Source: a candidate division KSB1 bacterium (GTDB lineage: Bacteria; Zhuqueibacterota; Zhuqueibacteria; Oceanimicrobiales; Oceanimicrobiaceae). From it: a stretch of 35,828 nt of DNA. Below are positions 1-6,908 of the stretch, piece by piece; the first letter of the stretch is position 1; the number at the start of each line of letters is the position of its first letter. The notes below the pieces were generated by a model that saw only the letters and a list, made by a program, of their open reading frames with translations, ran no database searches and was not told the DNA's origin. Position numbers and translations under genes: made by a program. The stretch is taken from positions 1,546 to 37,373 of the forward strand of contig JADFPY010000012.1 of assembly GCA_022562085.1 (NCBI GenBank), in the 5' to 3' direction.

Positions 1-80
1 AGTCATGTTAGTAAAAACCTGAATAAATTTAATCGACCTTTATGAAAAGGGCACAGCCAACAAATGACTGAGCGACTCAA

Positions 81-200
81 CGCGCAAATTGCGCGGAGGT
101 GGCGACGCCTTAACGGTCAGGCATACAGGGCTTGGTGCGCCTCCTTCCCGACTTCATTATTATATTATTTAAGGAAAGTCGGGACGGGGTCGCCCTCCGC
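81..200. other. Nested GC-rich stem-loop, possible structured RNA or mobile-element end
   Basis: GCGGAG at 93-98 pairs with CTCCGC at 195-200, and GGCGAC at 101-106 pairs with GTCGCC at 189-194. This gives a 12-bp stem with a 2-nt bulge. Inside it, TCCCGACTT (146-154) pairs perfectly with AAGTCGGGA (176-184). A competing small palindrome, CGCGCAA-A-TTGCGCG (81-95), overlaps the outer stem, and GGAGG/CCTCC (95-99 with 140-144) is a second alternative pairing. Class and strand are unknown; I recognise no known RNA family. Confidence 0.35.
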
Positions 201-277
201 AACTGTAATTAGTACAGCGATTCCTAATTATTATTTCAACAGGTAATCGTATTTGTTGTCTCTTCAATGCTGCGTCA

Positions 278-352
278 GTCATTAAAAGTCATTGATGGTC
301 ATTGTGTCATTAAGCCAATGACAATAAGTGACTTTAATGACAACTAAATGAC
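278..352. repeat. Inverted array of GTCATT / AATGAC hexamers
   Basis: Four copies of GTCATT in direct order, spaced 8-10 bp, are followed by AATGAC copies in opposite order. The two halves (about 278-305 and 315-341) form an imperfect inverted repeat with arms near 27 bp, and a further AATGAC lies at 347-352. It could extrude a cruciform, be a degraded palindromic transposable repeat, or be a cluster of binding sites. No gene start lies next to it. Confidence 0.5.
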
Positions 353-624
353 GACTCGAAGACGGATTTTGCGATCCTTTGTAGGAACACTTAATTACGC
401 ACGTTATTTAGGAATCACACTACCGGCTCTTGTTTCATTTTCATAGAACTTTTGACAATACTACGACAACGTTCAAGTACGCCTTAGCGCAGAACGTCGG
501 CACTGCTCAAAGTCCCGCATTCGTCCGAAATTAGAAATCGCGCACGTGAAACGCGTCGGCTGAATATGCCTTGGGCTTAAAAAGTTGTGATTCACATAAA
601 ACTGGGCAGGAATAAATCTTTTCT

Positions 625-777
625 CTATAAATTCTTTTCACTCACCGCTTTATTCAACTCACACTTACTACACGTTTTACCACCATCACCCGGAGTAAAT
701 TGGCGAACGACTTTCGTGGCAGTAAAAATACCGGCAATGAGCACGACTGCAAAGACTACGATTTCCTGAACGCCCAT
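625..777 (-). CDS. FeoB-associated Cys-rich membrane protein (50 aa)
   Basis: The reverse strand encodes 50 residues starting MGVQEIVVFAVVLIAG, one N-terminal membrane helix (about residues 4-21), followed by a short tail with CSKC at 36-39. This is the layout of the small FeoB-associated Cys-rich membrane proteins that follow feoB in many genomes (established family knowledge). Its ATG lies 1 nt after the FeoB stop codon, so it is almost certainly co-translated with FeoB. Its role in Fe(II) uptake is not settled; the Cys pair may bind metal or act in redox. I am confident of the identification because of size, topology, Cys motif and position. Confidence 0.85.
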   Translation of the reverse strand: MGVQEIVVFAVVLIAGIFTATKVVRQFTPGDGGKTCSKCELNKAVSEKNL

Positions 778-778
778 T

Positions 779-2908
779 TTATCCAAGTCCTAAAAGTTGT
801 CCACCCTGATAAACTACCAGGGAGCCGAGGTAAGCGAGAATGGTCATGTAAGCAATCATGATAAACGGCCAGCGCCAACTATTTGTCTCCCGCCTGACAA
901 CTGCCACGGTTGACATGCACTGACAGGCTAACGCAAAAAAGACCATCAATGAAAGGGCGACGAGGGGTGTATAGACCGGCTTTCCGGTTTCCGGGTGACG
1001 CTCGTTACGCATTGCTTCTCTTAAAGTAACGGAAGTTTCATCCGCGCCTTCCACATTATAGATGGTCGCCAACGTGCTCACCAAAACTTCCCGCGCCGCG
1101 AAGGAGGTAATCAAAGCGATCCCTATTTTCCAGTCGAAGCCGAGCGGCTCGATGACCGGCTCGATGACTTGACCGAGTTGGCCGGCAAAGCTCTGTTTGA
1201 TGGCTTCGCTCGAGCTGATATCGGTTTGCGGTTTGGGGTAGGAGGCCAGAAACCAGAGTACAATTGAAATAGCCAGAATAATTTTCCCGGCGTCCGTCAC
1301 GAAGATTTTGGCGCGTTCATATACCTGCAGAAATGTTCGATGCAAAGAGGGACGCCGGTAGGGGGGAAGCTCCATGATGAAAGTCGAAGGTTGTTGCTTT
1401 TTTCCTTTCGAACGTTTTAATACAAATGCAGCGGCGATGGCTGCCACAATCCCCAGGAGATACATCGCTAATAAGGTCAGGCCTGGAAGTGAGAAAATGC
1501 CCAGCACGGAAATGCTTGGAATGAAGGCGCCTATCATCAGCGCGTAGACCGGCAGGCGGGCGCTGCAGCTCATGAGGGGAGCGATCATAATTGTGATGAG
1601 CCGTTCGCGTGAGTTTTGAATCGTACGGGTTGCCATGATTCCGGGGATGGCACAAGCGAAGGATGAAAGCAGCGGAATCACCGAGCGGCCGCTCAGTCCG
1701 GCTCCCCGCATAAAACGATCCATCATAAAAGCAACCCGGGCCATATAGCCGGTGTTTTCCAGGAGTGAAAGAAAGAAAAATAGAAACATGATTTGAGGAA
1801 GAAAAATCAGGATTGCGCCAACCCCGGCGATGACGCCATTCACAAGCAGATCTTCAAGCACCCCGTCCGGCATGAACGCTGACACTTTCTGACCAAGCCA
1901 GCCGATGAAAATTTCGATGCCGTTCATTGGAACCGCGGCCCAGGAAAAGATCGCCTGAAATATCAAGGCGAAAATGAACAGAAAAATAAATGGTCCGGCC
2001 AAACGGTGCGTTAGCACTTTATCGATTTTTTCATTAAGACGGCGTTCTCTCTTTGCCTGGCGAACGCTTTTCCTGCAGATGTCGTCTATCCACTGGTAAC
2101 GCAATCGGGTTTCCAACATCGGCCAGGGAACATTCTTTCGGGAAAGATTTTCACGGGATTGATTCACCACAGTTTGCAGTTTTCCGTTTGGTTCATAGTG
2201 ATACCCGATCCAGATATCGAGCGCTTTGTCGTTTGACAGTACGCGCAGGGCTTCGGAGCAGCTTGCGGGTGAAGTGATATGTGTGTTTTCTTTCAACCAA
2301 TCACAAATTGGCGCCGTGGCTTTTCGAATTTCATCATCAACCCGCAGACCGGCATTTTGAACAGAGTTTCTATCATCTTCAGCCAGTTCAAAGATTTTTT
2401 CGCGTAATTTCTGTATCCCATTTCTTTTATTTGCAGCAATCGGCACGACCGGAATATTGAGTTCTTTAGAAAGCGTTTCTACATCGATCTCGAGCCCCTT
2501 CGTTTTTGCAGAATCCAGCATATTCAGGGCAAGCAGAACCGGAGCTCCGAGCTCGATAATTTGAGTGACAAGGTACAGATTGCGACTCAAATTGCTGGCG
2601 TCCACCACGACTACAGTCAGTTTCAGATTCCCGATCTCAGCCGAGCGGCCGGTAATAATGTCAGAAGCGATTTTATCGTCTAATGACTTCGGCACAAGAC
2701 TGTATAAACCCGGCAGGTCATAAATTTTCACTTGTGCCCTATTCCCGCCTTTGAGCATTCCGGTTTTTTTCTCGACAGTTACACCGGGGTAGTTGGCGAC
2801 TTTCTGCCGCAACCCGGTCAAGGCGTTAAATACCGAGGTCTTGCCGGAATTTGGATTGCCAACAAGGGCAATATCGGTCTGGGTGTTTTTAGCTTTTATC
2901 TCTTCCAT
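779..2908 (-). CDS. feoB: Ferrous iron transport protein B
   Basis: A 709-residue FeoB, the inner-membrane Fe(II) permease with an N-terminal GTPase. G-domain motifs are visible: G1 GNPNSGKT (residues 17-24), a G3 DLPG, and a G4 NMLD. A long helical linker follows, then multiple membrane segments from about residue 300 including the conserved MARVAFMMDRFMR and SFACAIPGIMATRT gate-like segments. Length is normal for bacterial FeoB. The start overlaps the end of the membrane-FeoA gene by 20 nt and has GAGAGG upstream, so the two are coupled. The order with a FeoA domain upstream and a small Cys protein downstream is typical of feo operons. Confidence 0.97.
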   Translation of the reverse strand: MEEIKAKNTQTDIALVGNPNSGKTSVFNALTGLRQKVANYPGVTVEKKTGMLKGGNRAQVKIYDLPGLYSLVPKSLDDKIASDIITGRSAEIGNLKLTVVVVDASNLSRNLYLVTQIIELGAPVLLALNMLDSAKTKGLEIDVETLSKELNIPVVPIAANKRNGIQKLREKIFELAEDDRNSVQNAGLRVDDEIRKATAPICDWLKENTHITSPASCSEALRVLSNDKALDIWIGYHYEPNGKLQTVVNQSRENLSRKNVPWPMLETRLRYQWIDDICRKSVRQAKRERRLNEKIDKVLTHRLAGPFIFLFIFALIFQAIFSWAAVPMNGIEIFIGWLGQKVSAFMPDGVLEDLLVNGVIAGVGAILIFLPQIMFLFFFLSLLENTGYMARVAFMMDRFMRGAGLSGRSVIPLLSSFACAIPGIMATRTIQNSRERLITIMIAPLMSCSARLPVYALMIGAFIPSISVLGIFSLPGLTLLAMYLLGIVAAIAAAFVLKRSKGKKQQPSTFIMELPPYRRPSLHRTFLQVYERAKIFVTDAGKIILAISIVLWFLASYPKPQTDISSSEAIKQSFAGQLGQVIEPVIEPLGFDWKIGIALITSFAAREVLVSTLATIYNVEGADETSVTLREAMRNERHPETGKPVYTPLVALSLMVFFALACQCMSTVAVVRRETNSWRWPFIMIAYMTILAYLGSLVVYQGGQLLGLG

Positions 2909-3674
2909 TATTCGATGGTATTTTCCTCTCTATAAGAACATGTTTGGCTTCGGAACGGCGCACTGAAAGATGGTACCCGCGCACATTCAGCTCCATCGGA
3001 TCTCCCAGTGGTGCGAATTTAACCAGCTTAACGCGGGTTCCCGGTGTTAGTCCCATTTCCATCAGGTCGGACGAATTTGAGTTGTTTTTTTGAATTGAGA
3101 TAACAGTCCCTTCCTCGCCGGGTTTGAGACGCTCAAGTGGAATGGTGTTCTTCGCATCTTGAACTGGGGATTCATTCGTTGGTAAGTGATTTAAGTCTTC
3201 CTTGGGTCGTTTGCTTTTAACTAAAAATATAGTTAGGGCTGCAATCAAAAATCCCAGAATTCCCTGAAGCCCAAGAAAGCCCGCGACCTTCAACAAGGCG
3301 AAATTCGGACTCACAAATCTGACCAGCCAGCCGGCCGATTCGTTTAACAGCGAAAAAAGAAAACCGGAGACAATAAATGCAACTTTGGTTTTGAAGGAGT
3401 AGGGCGCAAAAATGAGCAGATGCGTTAAAAGCAGGACCACGAATGCCATCATCGGGAGATGGGAATGGGTTACTTCCAGCATCGACTGGTAAGTGCGCGG
3501 CATTTTGAATTGCTCTTCGGAACCTAAGTAATAATCTTCAACCGACTGCGGCGTAAAGTCCATCCGGGCAAAGTATAAAGCGAAATTTGTTACCCAAAAT
3601 CCGGTTAGAAGTAAGAGTGTGCAAAGTATGGTCAGCTTCATCAAGGGCTGGCTTTGAAAGCCGCCGTTCTGCAT
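2889..3674 (-). CDS. Membrane domain fused to FeoA domain
   Basis: The N-terminal ~160 residues carry about four hydrophobic helices with a His-rich stretch (EVTHSHLPMMAF, then LLLTHLLIF). After a polar linker, the C-terminal ~75 residues are a FeoA SH3-like domain: LKPGEEGTVISI, then DLMEMGLTPGTRVKLV, then LGDPMELNVRGYHLSVRR. FeoA is normally a free ~75-residue cytosolic protein that assists FeoB, so tethering it to a membrane module is unusual. I do not recognise the membrane domain; its paired histidines could bind haem or metal (inference). I chose the ATG three codons inside; a TTG at 3683 overlapping the upstream stop codon is a possible alternative start. It lies directly upstream of and overlaps feoB. 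Confidence 0.85.
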   Translation of the reverse strand: MQNGGFQSQPLMKLTILCTLLLLTGFWVTNFALYFARMDFTPQSVEDYYLGSEEQFKMPRTYQSMLEVTHSHLPMMAFVVLLLTHLLIFAPYSFKTKVAFIVSGFLFSLLNESAGWLVRFVSPNFALLKVAGFLGLQGILGFLIAALTIFLVKSKRPKEDLNHLPTNESPVQDAKNTIPLERLKPGEEGTVISIQKNNSNSSDLMEMGLTPGTRVKLVKFAPLGDPMELNVRGYHLSVRRSEAKHVLIERKIPSNNGRDKS

Positions 3675-3679
3675 GTACT

Positions 3680-4342
3680 TCAATTTAATTTCCCCTTTGC
3701 AATTGCAACTTCGTAAATTGCCAGCATTTTCCTAACCCCCTGGGTAATCGCCTGTACGGATAATGTGGCTCCCGTAATGTTGTGGATGTCGCGTTTCGGC
3801 CAGAGCTTGTCACTTAATATTTTGTCAGTAAACAGTGCAAACCAATTGGAAGTGGGAAGATAATCTAAGGGTTCGTAAAATGCAAGAACCTCGACGAATT
3901 TTATTCTTGCTTTTTTGTCTAAAACAACCATAAATGTCTCAGGTTTCGTGCGTACTATATTCGTTTCGAAGAAGGCGTATCCTGTTATCGAATCTGCTTT
4001 TTCTCCCTCATAAAAAGTAACGATTTTTGATTCGAGTTTTGTTTTGGCTAATCTTTGGATCTGATTGACTTGTTCATCCGTCAGAAACAGCGTTTTTCGC
4101 TCAATCGAAACCCCGTTAGGAAAAGCTTCCTGCAGCGCCTTTTGCTGGGTTTTGAAAACCTGAGCATGACTTGATTGAATTGAGAGAGTAAACAGAGTCG
4201 TACAAATAATTCCAAAGAACAAAATACCATTGTGATCGCGACGCTTCTGGGGAGAAATCTTGTTAATTCTTCCATTCCTAACAAGATTTCTCGCTTTCGC
4301 TCGAAATGACACTAATTTAGTTAATCCTTTGTTTACCATCAA
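3680..4342 (-). CDS. Periplasmic FMN-binding domain protein with repeat-derived N-terminus
   Basis: The C-terminal half is an FMN-binding domain: ITGAT at residues 189-193 preceded by D185 matches the (S/T)GAT site where ApbE attaches FMN covalently to a Thr (established for the family). A secretion signal, GILFFGIICTTLFTLSIQSS, ends near residue 60, so the protein should be periplasmic. The first ~35 residues as read from the far upstream ATG are encoded by a palindromic repeat (4252-4310) and look artificial. The true start may be internal or the repeat may have extended the gene. It sits between a porin and the membrane-FeoA fusion, suggesting a role in electron transfer to ferric iron before FeoB uptake (inference). 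It shares a stop/start overlap with the next gene if that gene starts at its TTG. Confidence 0.85.
   Translation of the reverse strand: MMVNKGLTKLVSFRAKARNLVRNGRINKISPQKRRDHNGILFFGIICTTLFTLSIQSSHAQVFKTQQKALQEAFPNGVSIERKTLFLTDEQVNQIQRLAKTKLESKIVTFYEGEKADSITGYAFFETNIVRTKPETFMVVLDKKARIKFVEVLAFYEPLDYLPTSNWFALFTDKILSDKLWPKRDIHNITGATLSVQAITQGVRKMLAIYEVAIAKGKLN
4252..4310. repeat. Palindromic repeat, copy 1, inside a coding region
   Basis: GAGAAATCTTGTTA (4252-4265) and TAACAAGATTTCTC (4279-4292) form a perfect 14-bp stem. The right side continues into a CGCTCGAAATGAC end at 4298-4310. A second copy with the same AGATTTCTCGC...CGCTCGAAATGAC end occurs at 30121-30198. Here the element overlaps the N-terminal codons of the FMN-binding gene. 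Confidence 0.8.
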
Positions 4343-5637
4343 AATAAATATGTCACCGCTAAATTGAACTGGTCGACATTTGTATTCGCTTTATTATCCC
4401 GATTTATATAATCCATTTTAAAGGCCACATTCGGATGAGGTTTGTAAGTTAGGCCGAGAGTTAAATTCGATCGTTCCATTTCCGGATTTCTTGAGAAGCC
4501 CGTTGGAACATCTTTCTGTGTGTCTAGTTTTTCATATTGAATAAACGGCGCAAGGTAGTGAGTGCTGCTTCGGGCAATCAATGGTAAGATGTCATAAGCC
4601 GCAGTTACGTAAAACCCGTGTTGAGCTTCGCCCACCGAGGCGGGACCGGTAAGTCCAAGCTCAACATTTAGAGCCGTAACGTCACTAATACGTGATTGCG
4701 CATAAAGGCCGCGAAACTCAAATCCATTGCGGGCAAACATAAAGTGTAATGAGAAAAGTTTTAACAAAGCATCGATATCTTCGCCTGAAGAGTCGACTAA
4801 GGTCTGACCGGTATTTCCGAGAAAAAATGACCCTCCGAAATCAAGACCGGGGATGCCGGCGTAATTAAGTCTGCCGGTAATTCCTAAATCTTCGGCAATT
4901 GCTTTGGCGCCGTTTTGACGGCCGTTTCGAATCCCGTTTGAAGAAAACTTGGCAGCATTCAGACTTTCGGTTACAAACAGTTTGTAGGCTAAACCTTTGG
5001 AGGTTTCCCCAAGAATCCCAAAGCCATTGGTGCGCCAGGTAGTTGGAATGATACGCTGCTCGGTTTCGGGTCGGAGAACCCCGTGGTATGTCGGCGGCTC
5101 GTGCAGCTCATTAGTAATACCGACTGGCGGTAAAACCATGCCGGCCCGGATATTGAACATTGGGCTTAATTGTGCTTCGATGTAACCAAACTCTATAGAG
5201 ACCGAACCTGGAGAGCCTGGTGCCGTCTTTCCATGCTCGAACTCAATTTCTGCATTAAACAACAGCCAATCGTTGAAACGAAACCCCAAATAGGTGACGT
5301 GTCTTAAGAAATCAAAAGTGTTTGCCTTGCGGGAAGGAAAGCCATCGTCCTGTTGTCTGGAAAAATTTTCGTAGATGATTTCGCCATAACCTGCAATTGA
5401 AATACCGGGATCGGTTAAATTGTAAACAGAGGAAGCCGCAGGTCCCATGCCGTAGCGGCTTTCATATTTGGCTTCCGCAACTGTGCCAAGTTTTGCTCTT
5501 TCAAGTTCTTGCGTTAAGATGTCAATCCGCCGCCATAATTCTCTGAGCGTATCTTGTTTCGTTGATTGCTGGGCAGATAGTAGGCTGCTTAAAAAGAATA
5601 GGAAAATTCCCGAGATCAAATATTGTATTATTTTCAT
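4339..5637 (-). CDS. Outer-membrane porin of the iron operon
   Basis: A 432-residue secreted protein: a signal peptide (MKIIQYLISGIFLFFLSSLL then SAQQ), a short predicted coiled coil (LRELWRRIDILTQELERA), then alternating beta-strand-like sequence ending in a terminal Phe (NLAVTYLF). That C-terminal aromatic residue is the usual outer-membrane barrel signal. The coiled coil followed by a 16-18-strand-like barrel resembles phosphate-selective porin O/P-type proteins, but substrate cannot be read from sequence. It is the first gene of the feo operon, which suggests passage of iron or an iron chelate (inference). No clear Shine-Dalgarno is seen; a 17-bp palindrome occupies that place. Confidence 0.8.
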   Translation of the reverse strand: MKIIQYLISGIFLFFLSSLLSAQQSTKQDTLRELWRRIDILTQELERAKLGTVAEAKYESRYGMGPAASSVYNLTDPGISIAGYGEIIYENFSRQQDDGFPSRKANTFDFLRHVTYLGFRFNDWLLFNAEIEFEHGKTAPGSPGSVSIEFGYIEAQLSPMFNIRAGMVLPPVGITNELHEPPTYHGVLRPETEQRIIPTTWRTNGFGILGETSKGLAYKLFVTESLNAAKFSSNGIRNGRQNGAKAIAEDLGITGRLNYAGIPGLDFGGSFFLGNTGQTLVDSSGEDIDALLKLFSLHFMFARNGFEFRGLYAQSRISDVTALNVELGLTGPASVGEAQHGFYVTAAYDILPLIARSSTHYLAPFIQYEKLDTQKDVPTGFSRNPEMERSNLTLGLTYKPHPNVAFKMDYINRDNKANTNVDQFNLAVTYLF

Positions 5638-5643
5638 AAATTA

Positions 5644-5660
5644 ATAATCGTTCCGATTAT
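5644..5660. promoter_or_regulatory. 17-bp palindrome ahead of the iron operon, candidate operator
   Basis: ATAATCG-TTC-CGATTAT is a perfect 7-bp dyad with a 3-bp spacer, lying 7-23 nt upstream of the porin start codon. Its position over the ribosome-binding region fits a repressor site. It is not a textbook Fur or DtxR box; an iron- or redox-responsive repressor is an inference from the operon content. Confidence 0.5.
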
Positions 5661-5778
5661 ATTTAAGTATTTGTTTAATTGGCATTTAGGACAATAAATA
5701 ATACAAATATTTTAAATGAATGTCAAGAAGATTATGACTATCTAGTGGAGCGTTTTCGAAATAACATTGCAATGGGTC

Positions 5779-5903
5779 GGTGTGATGTGTTTGGGTGTTA
5801 GAAGTGTTAGAGTGTTAATGACTTTTCTCCTAAGTTATTTTATTTAGATACTTGAATCCCTTAACACCTTTAACACCTGAACACCTGAACACCTGAACAC
5901 TTC
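5779..5903. repeat. Tandem ACACCTGAA units with inverted partner
   Basis: On the right, ACACCTGAA is repeated about three times (roughly 5874-5902). On the left, GTGTTTGGGTGTTAGAAGTG and following bases carry the complementary GTGTTA unit several times. The two sides can pair across a short AT-rich loop. It looks like a non-coding intergenic repeat. Confidence 0.5.
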
Positions 5904-6008
5904 TTTCCTCAATGCTACGCTATTTACAGAACGTTGCACTAGTGCATCTCTGAGGTCATTTTTATCGATAATGAAAGATTTTTACATTTGATGGAGGCCT
6001 TTACTTGC

Positions 6009-6044
6009 TTTTCAAAATGAAAATCCTTATTTTCAATATGCGAA
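6009..6044. promoter_or_regulatory. Tandem dyads TTTTCA-N3-TGAAAA upstream of the hemX-regulator pair
   Basis: A perfect dyad TTTTCA-AAA-TGAAAA (6009-6023) is followed by a degraded one, TTTTCA-ATA-TGCGAA (6030-6044). Their centres are 21 bp apart, two helical turns. The same arrangement occurs upstream of hemA. It ends 38 bp before the TTG start of the HemX-like gene. Candidate binders are the Fis-type HTH of the activator encoded here, or PerR. Confidence 0.6.
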
Positions 6045-6082
6045 ATAAACCAAATGAATGATTTTACTAGGTTGCAGTTAAA

Positions 6083-6907
6083 TTGAAAGAACTATTACTC
6101 ATTTTACGCTGGTCGGTTTTTCTATTCTATTTTGTCTCTTTTGTTTATTATCTCCTCTATTTCAGTAACAAAAATAGTCGAACAGCATTCCTCATTCGAG
6201 CCTGGCTAGGAATTTCTATTAGCGTTCACACTTTGTATTTGATTCTCTTGAGTTTTAGATTAAATCATTTACCTGTTGGCAATCTGTATCAAGTACTCAC
6301 CACTCTGGCCTGGCTTTCGGTACTAGTTTATTTTGTTTTAGAAATTCGACTAAAAGAGATGATAATGGGTGTTTTCTTATTGCCGATAATTTTAATTTTA
6401 CATGCAATCTCGTGTATATTTCTGGATATAGAGCAGCCTTTGGCAGAAGTGCTTACGACAATCTTATTTGAAGCCCATGTACTGATTCTCATTTCGGCCT
6501 ATGCAGCATTCGCAATCTCGTTTATCACCAGCATCATGTATATTCTGCTTTCCAGAGAGATTGAATCGAAAAAGCCGGGAATATTTTTCCAGCGTCTACC
6601 ATCACTGGAATTCTTCGATAAATTGAGCAATCAGGCGATTAACATCGGTTTGATTCTGGTTTCTTTGGGAATTTTGCTTGGGGTTTATATGGGCATCGAC
6701 ATCTGGGAAGGTGAGTGGATCTTGGATCCGAAGCTGCTTGCCGTACTTGTTTCCTGGGCCATTTATCTGGCTCATTTCGTTACCAGAAAGACTGTGGGTT
6801 GGCAAGGCCGGCGAGCTGCAATTGTTTCAGTTATTGGTTTTAATTGGCTTCTTTTTTCGTTTATTGTTGTTAGTTTGTTTTTTTCGAAATTTCATAGTTT
6901 TCAGTAA
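6083..6907 (+). CDS. HemX/CcsA-like cytochrome c assembly family membrane protein
   Basis: A 274-residue protein with about eight hydrophobic segments. It has a tryptophan-rich loop ending in WEGEWILDPK (about residues 210-219), a relaxed form of the CcsA/CcmC haem-handling motif, followed by SWAIYLAHFVTRK and GWQGRRAA, which are usual in this family. Such HemX-type proteins are often encoded next to hemA and affect GluTR level in Bacillus (established). Here the neighbour is a GluTR-derived regulator instead. It starts with TTG, because a stop codon lies just upstream in frame. Its stop is 1 nt before the ATG of the next gene, so the two are coupled. A function in haem export for cytochrome c maturation is a weaker alternative. 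Confidence 0.8.
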   Translation: MKELLLILRWSVFLFYFVSFVYYLLYFSNKNSRTAFLIRAWLGISISVHTLYLILLSFRLNHLPVGNLYQVLTTLAWLSVLVYFVLEIRLKEMIMGVFLLPIILILHAISCIFLDIEQPLAEVLTTILFEAHVLILISAYAAFAISFITSIMYILLSREIESKKPGIFFQRLPSLEFFDKLSNQAINIGLILVSLGILLGVYMGIDIWEGEWILDPKLLAVLVSWAIYLAHFVTRKTVGWQGRRAAIVSVIGFNWLLFSFIVVSLFFSKFHSFQ

Positions 6908-6908
6908 A

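Larger units (their letters stand above)
1..624. other. Gene-free, highly structured stretch
   Basis: I see no convincing coding region here; the few open frames lack family features and a ribosome binding site. The stretch instead holds two kinds of structure listed separately: a nested GC-rich stem at 81-200 and an inverted cluster of GTCATT/AATGAC hexamers at 278-352. The part from about 360 to 624 shows no structure I can name. It lies downstream of the iron operon, which is transcribed towards it. Confidence 0.5.
5638..6082. other. Divergent intergenic region with repeats and operators
   Basis: This lies between the iron operon (minus) and the hemX-regulator pair (plus) and must hold both promoters. 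It contains the 17-bp palindrome, a GTGTTA/TAACAC inverted-repeat block with a 9-bp tandem unit (5779-5903), a TTATCGATAA palindrome near 5970, and the tandem TTTTCA-N3-TGAAAA dyads at 6009-6044. I could not place a confident -24/-12 or -35/-10 pair. Confidence 0.6.

Noticed and set aside
71-210. Possible integron attC site (ACTCAAC near 75, large folded arm)
   Set aside because: No matching GTTRRRY partner at the far end and no gene cassette or integrase nearby.
64-246. Short open frame in the first gene-free stretch
   Set aside because: It runs through the GC-rich stem structure, has no ribosome-binding site and shows no family features.
6045-6082. TTGCA at 6072-6076 as a -12 element for hemX
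   Set aside because: The matching GG at the -24 position is absent.
6678-6908. N-terminal extension of the sigma-54 activator into the hemX-like gene
   Set aside because: The extension is out-of-frame hemX sequence, and GluTR homology starts at the ATG just after the hemX stop.
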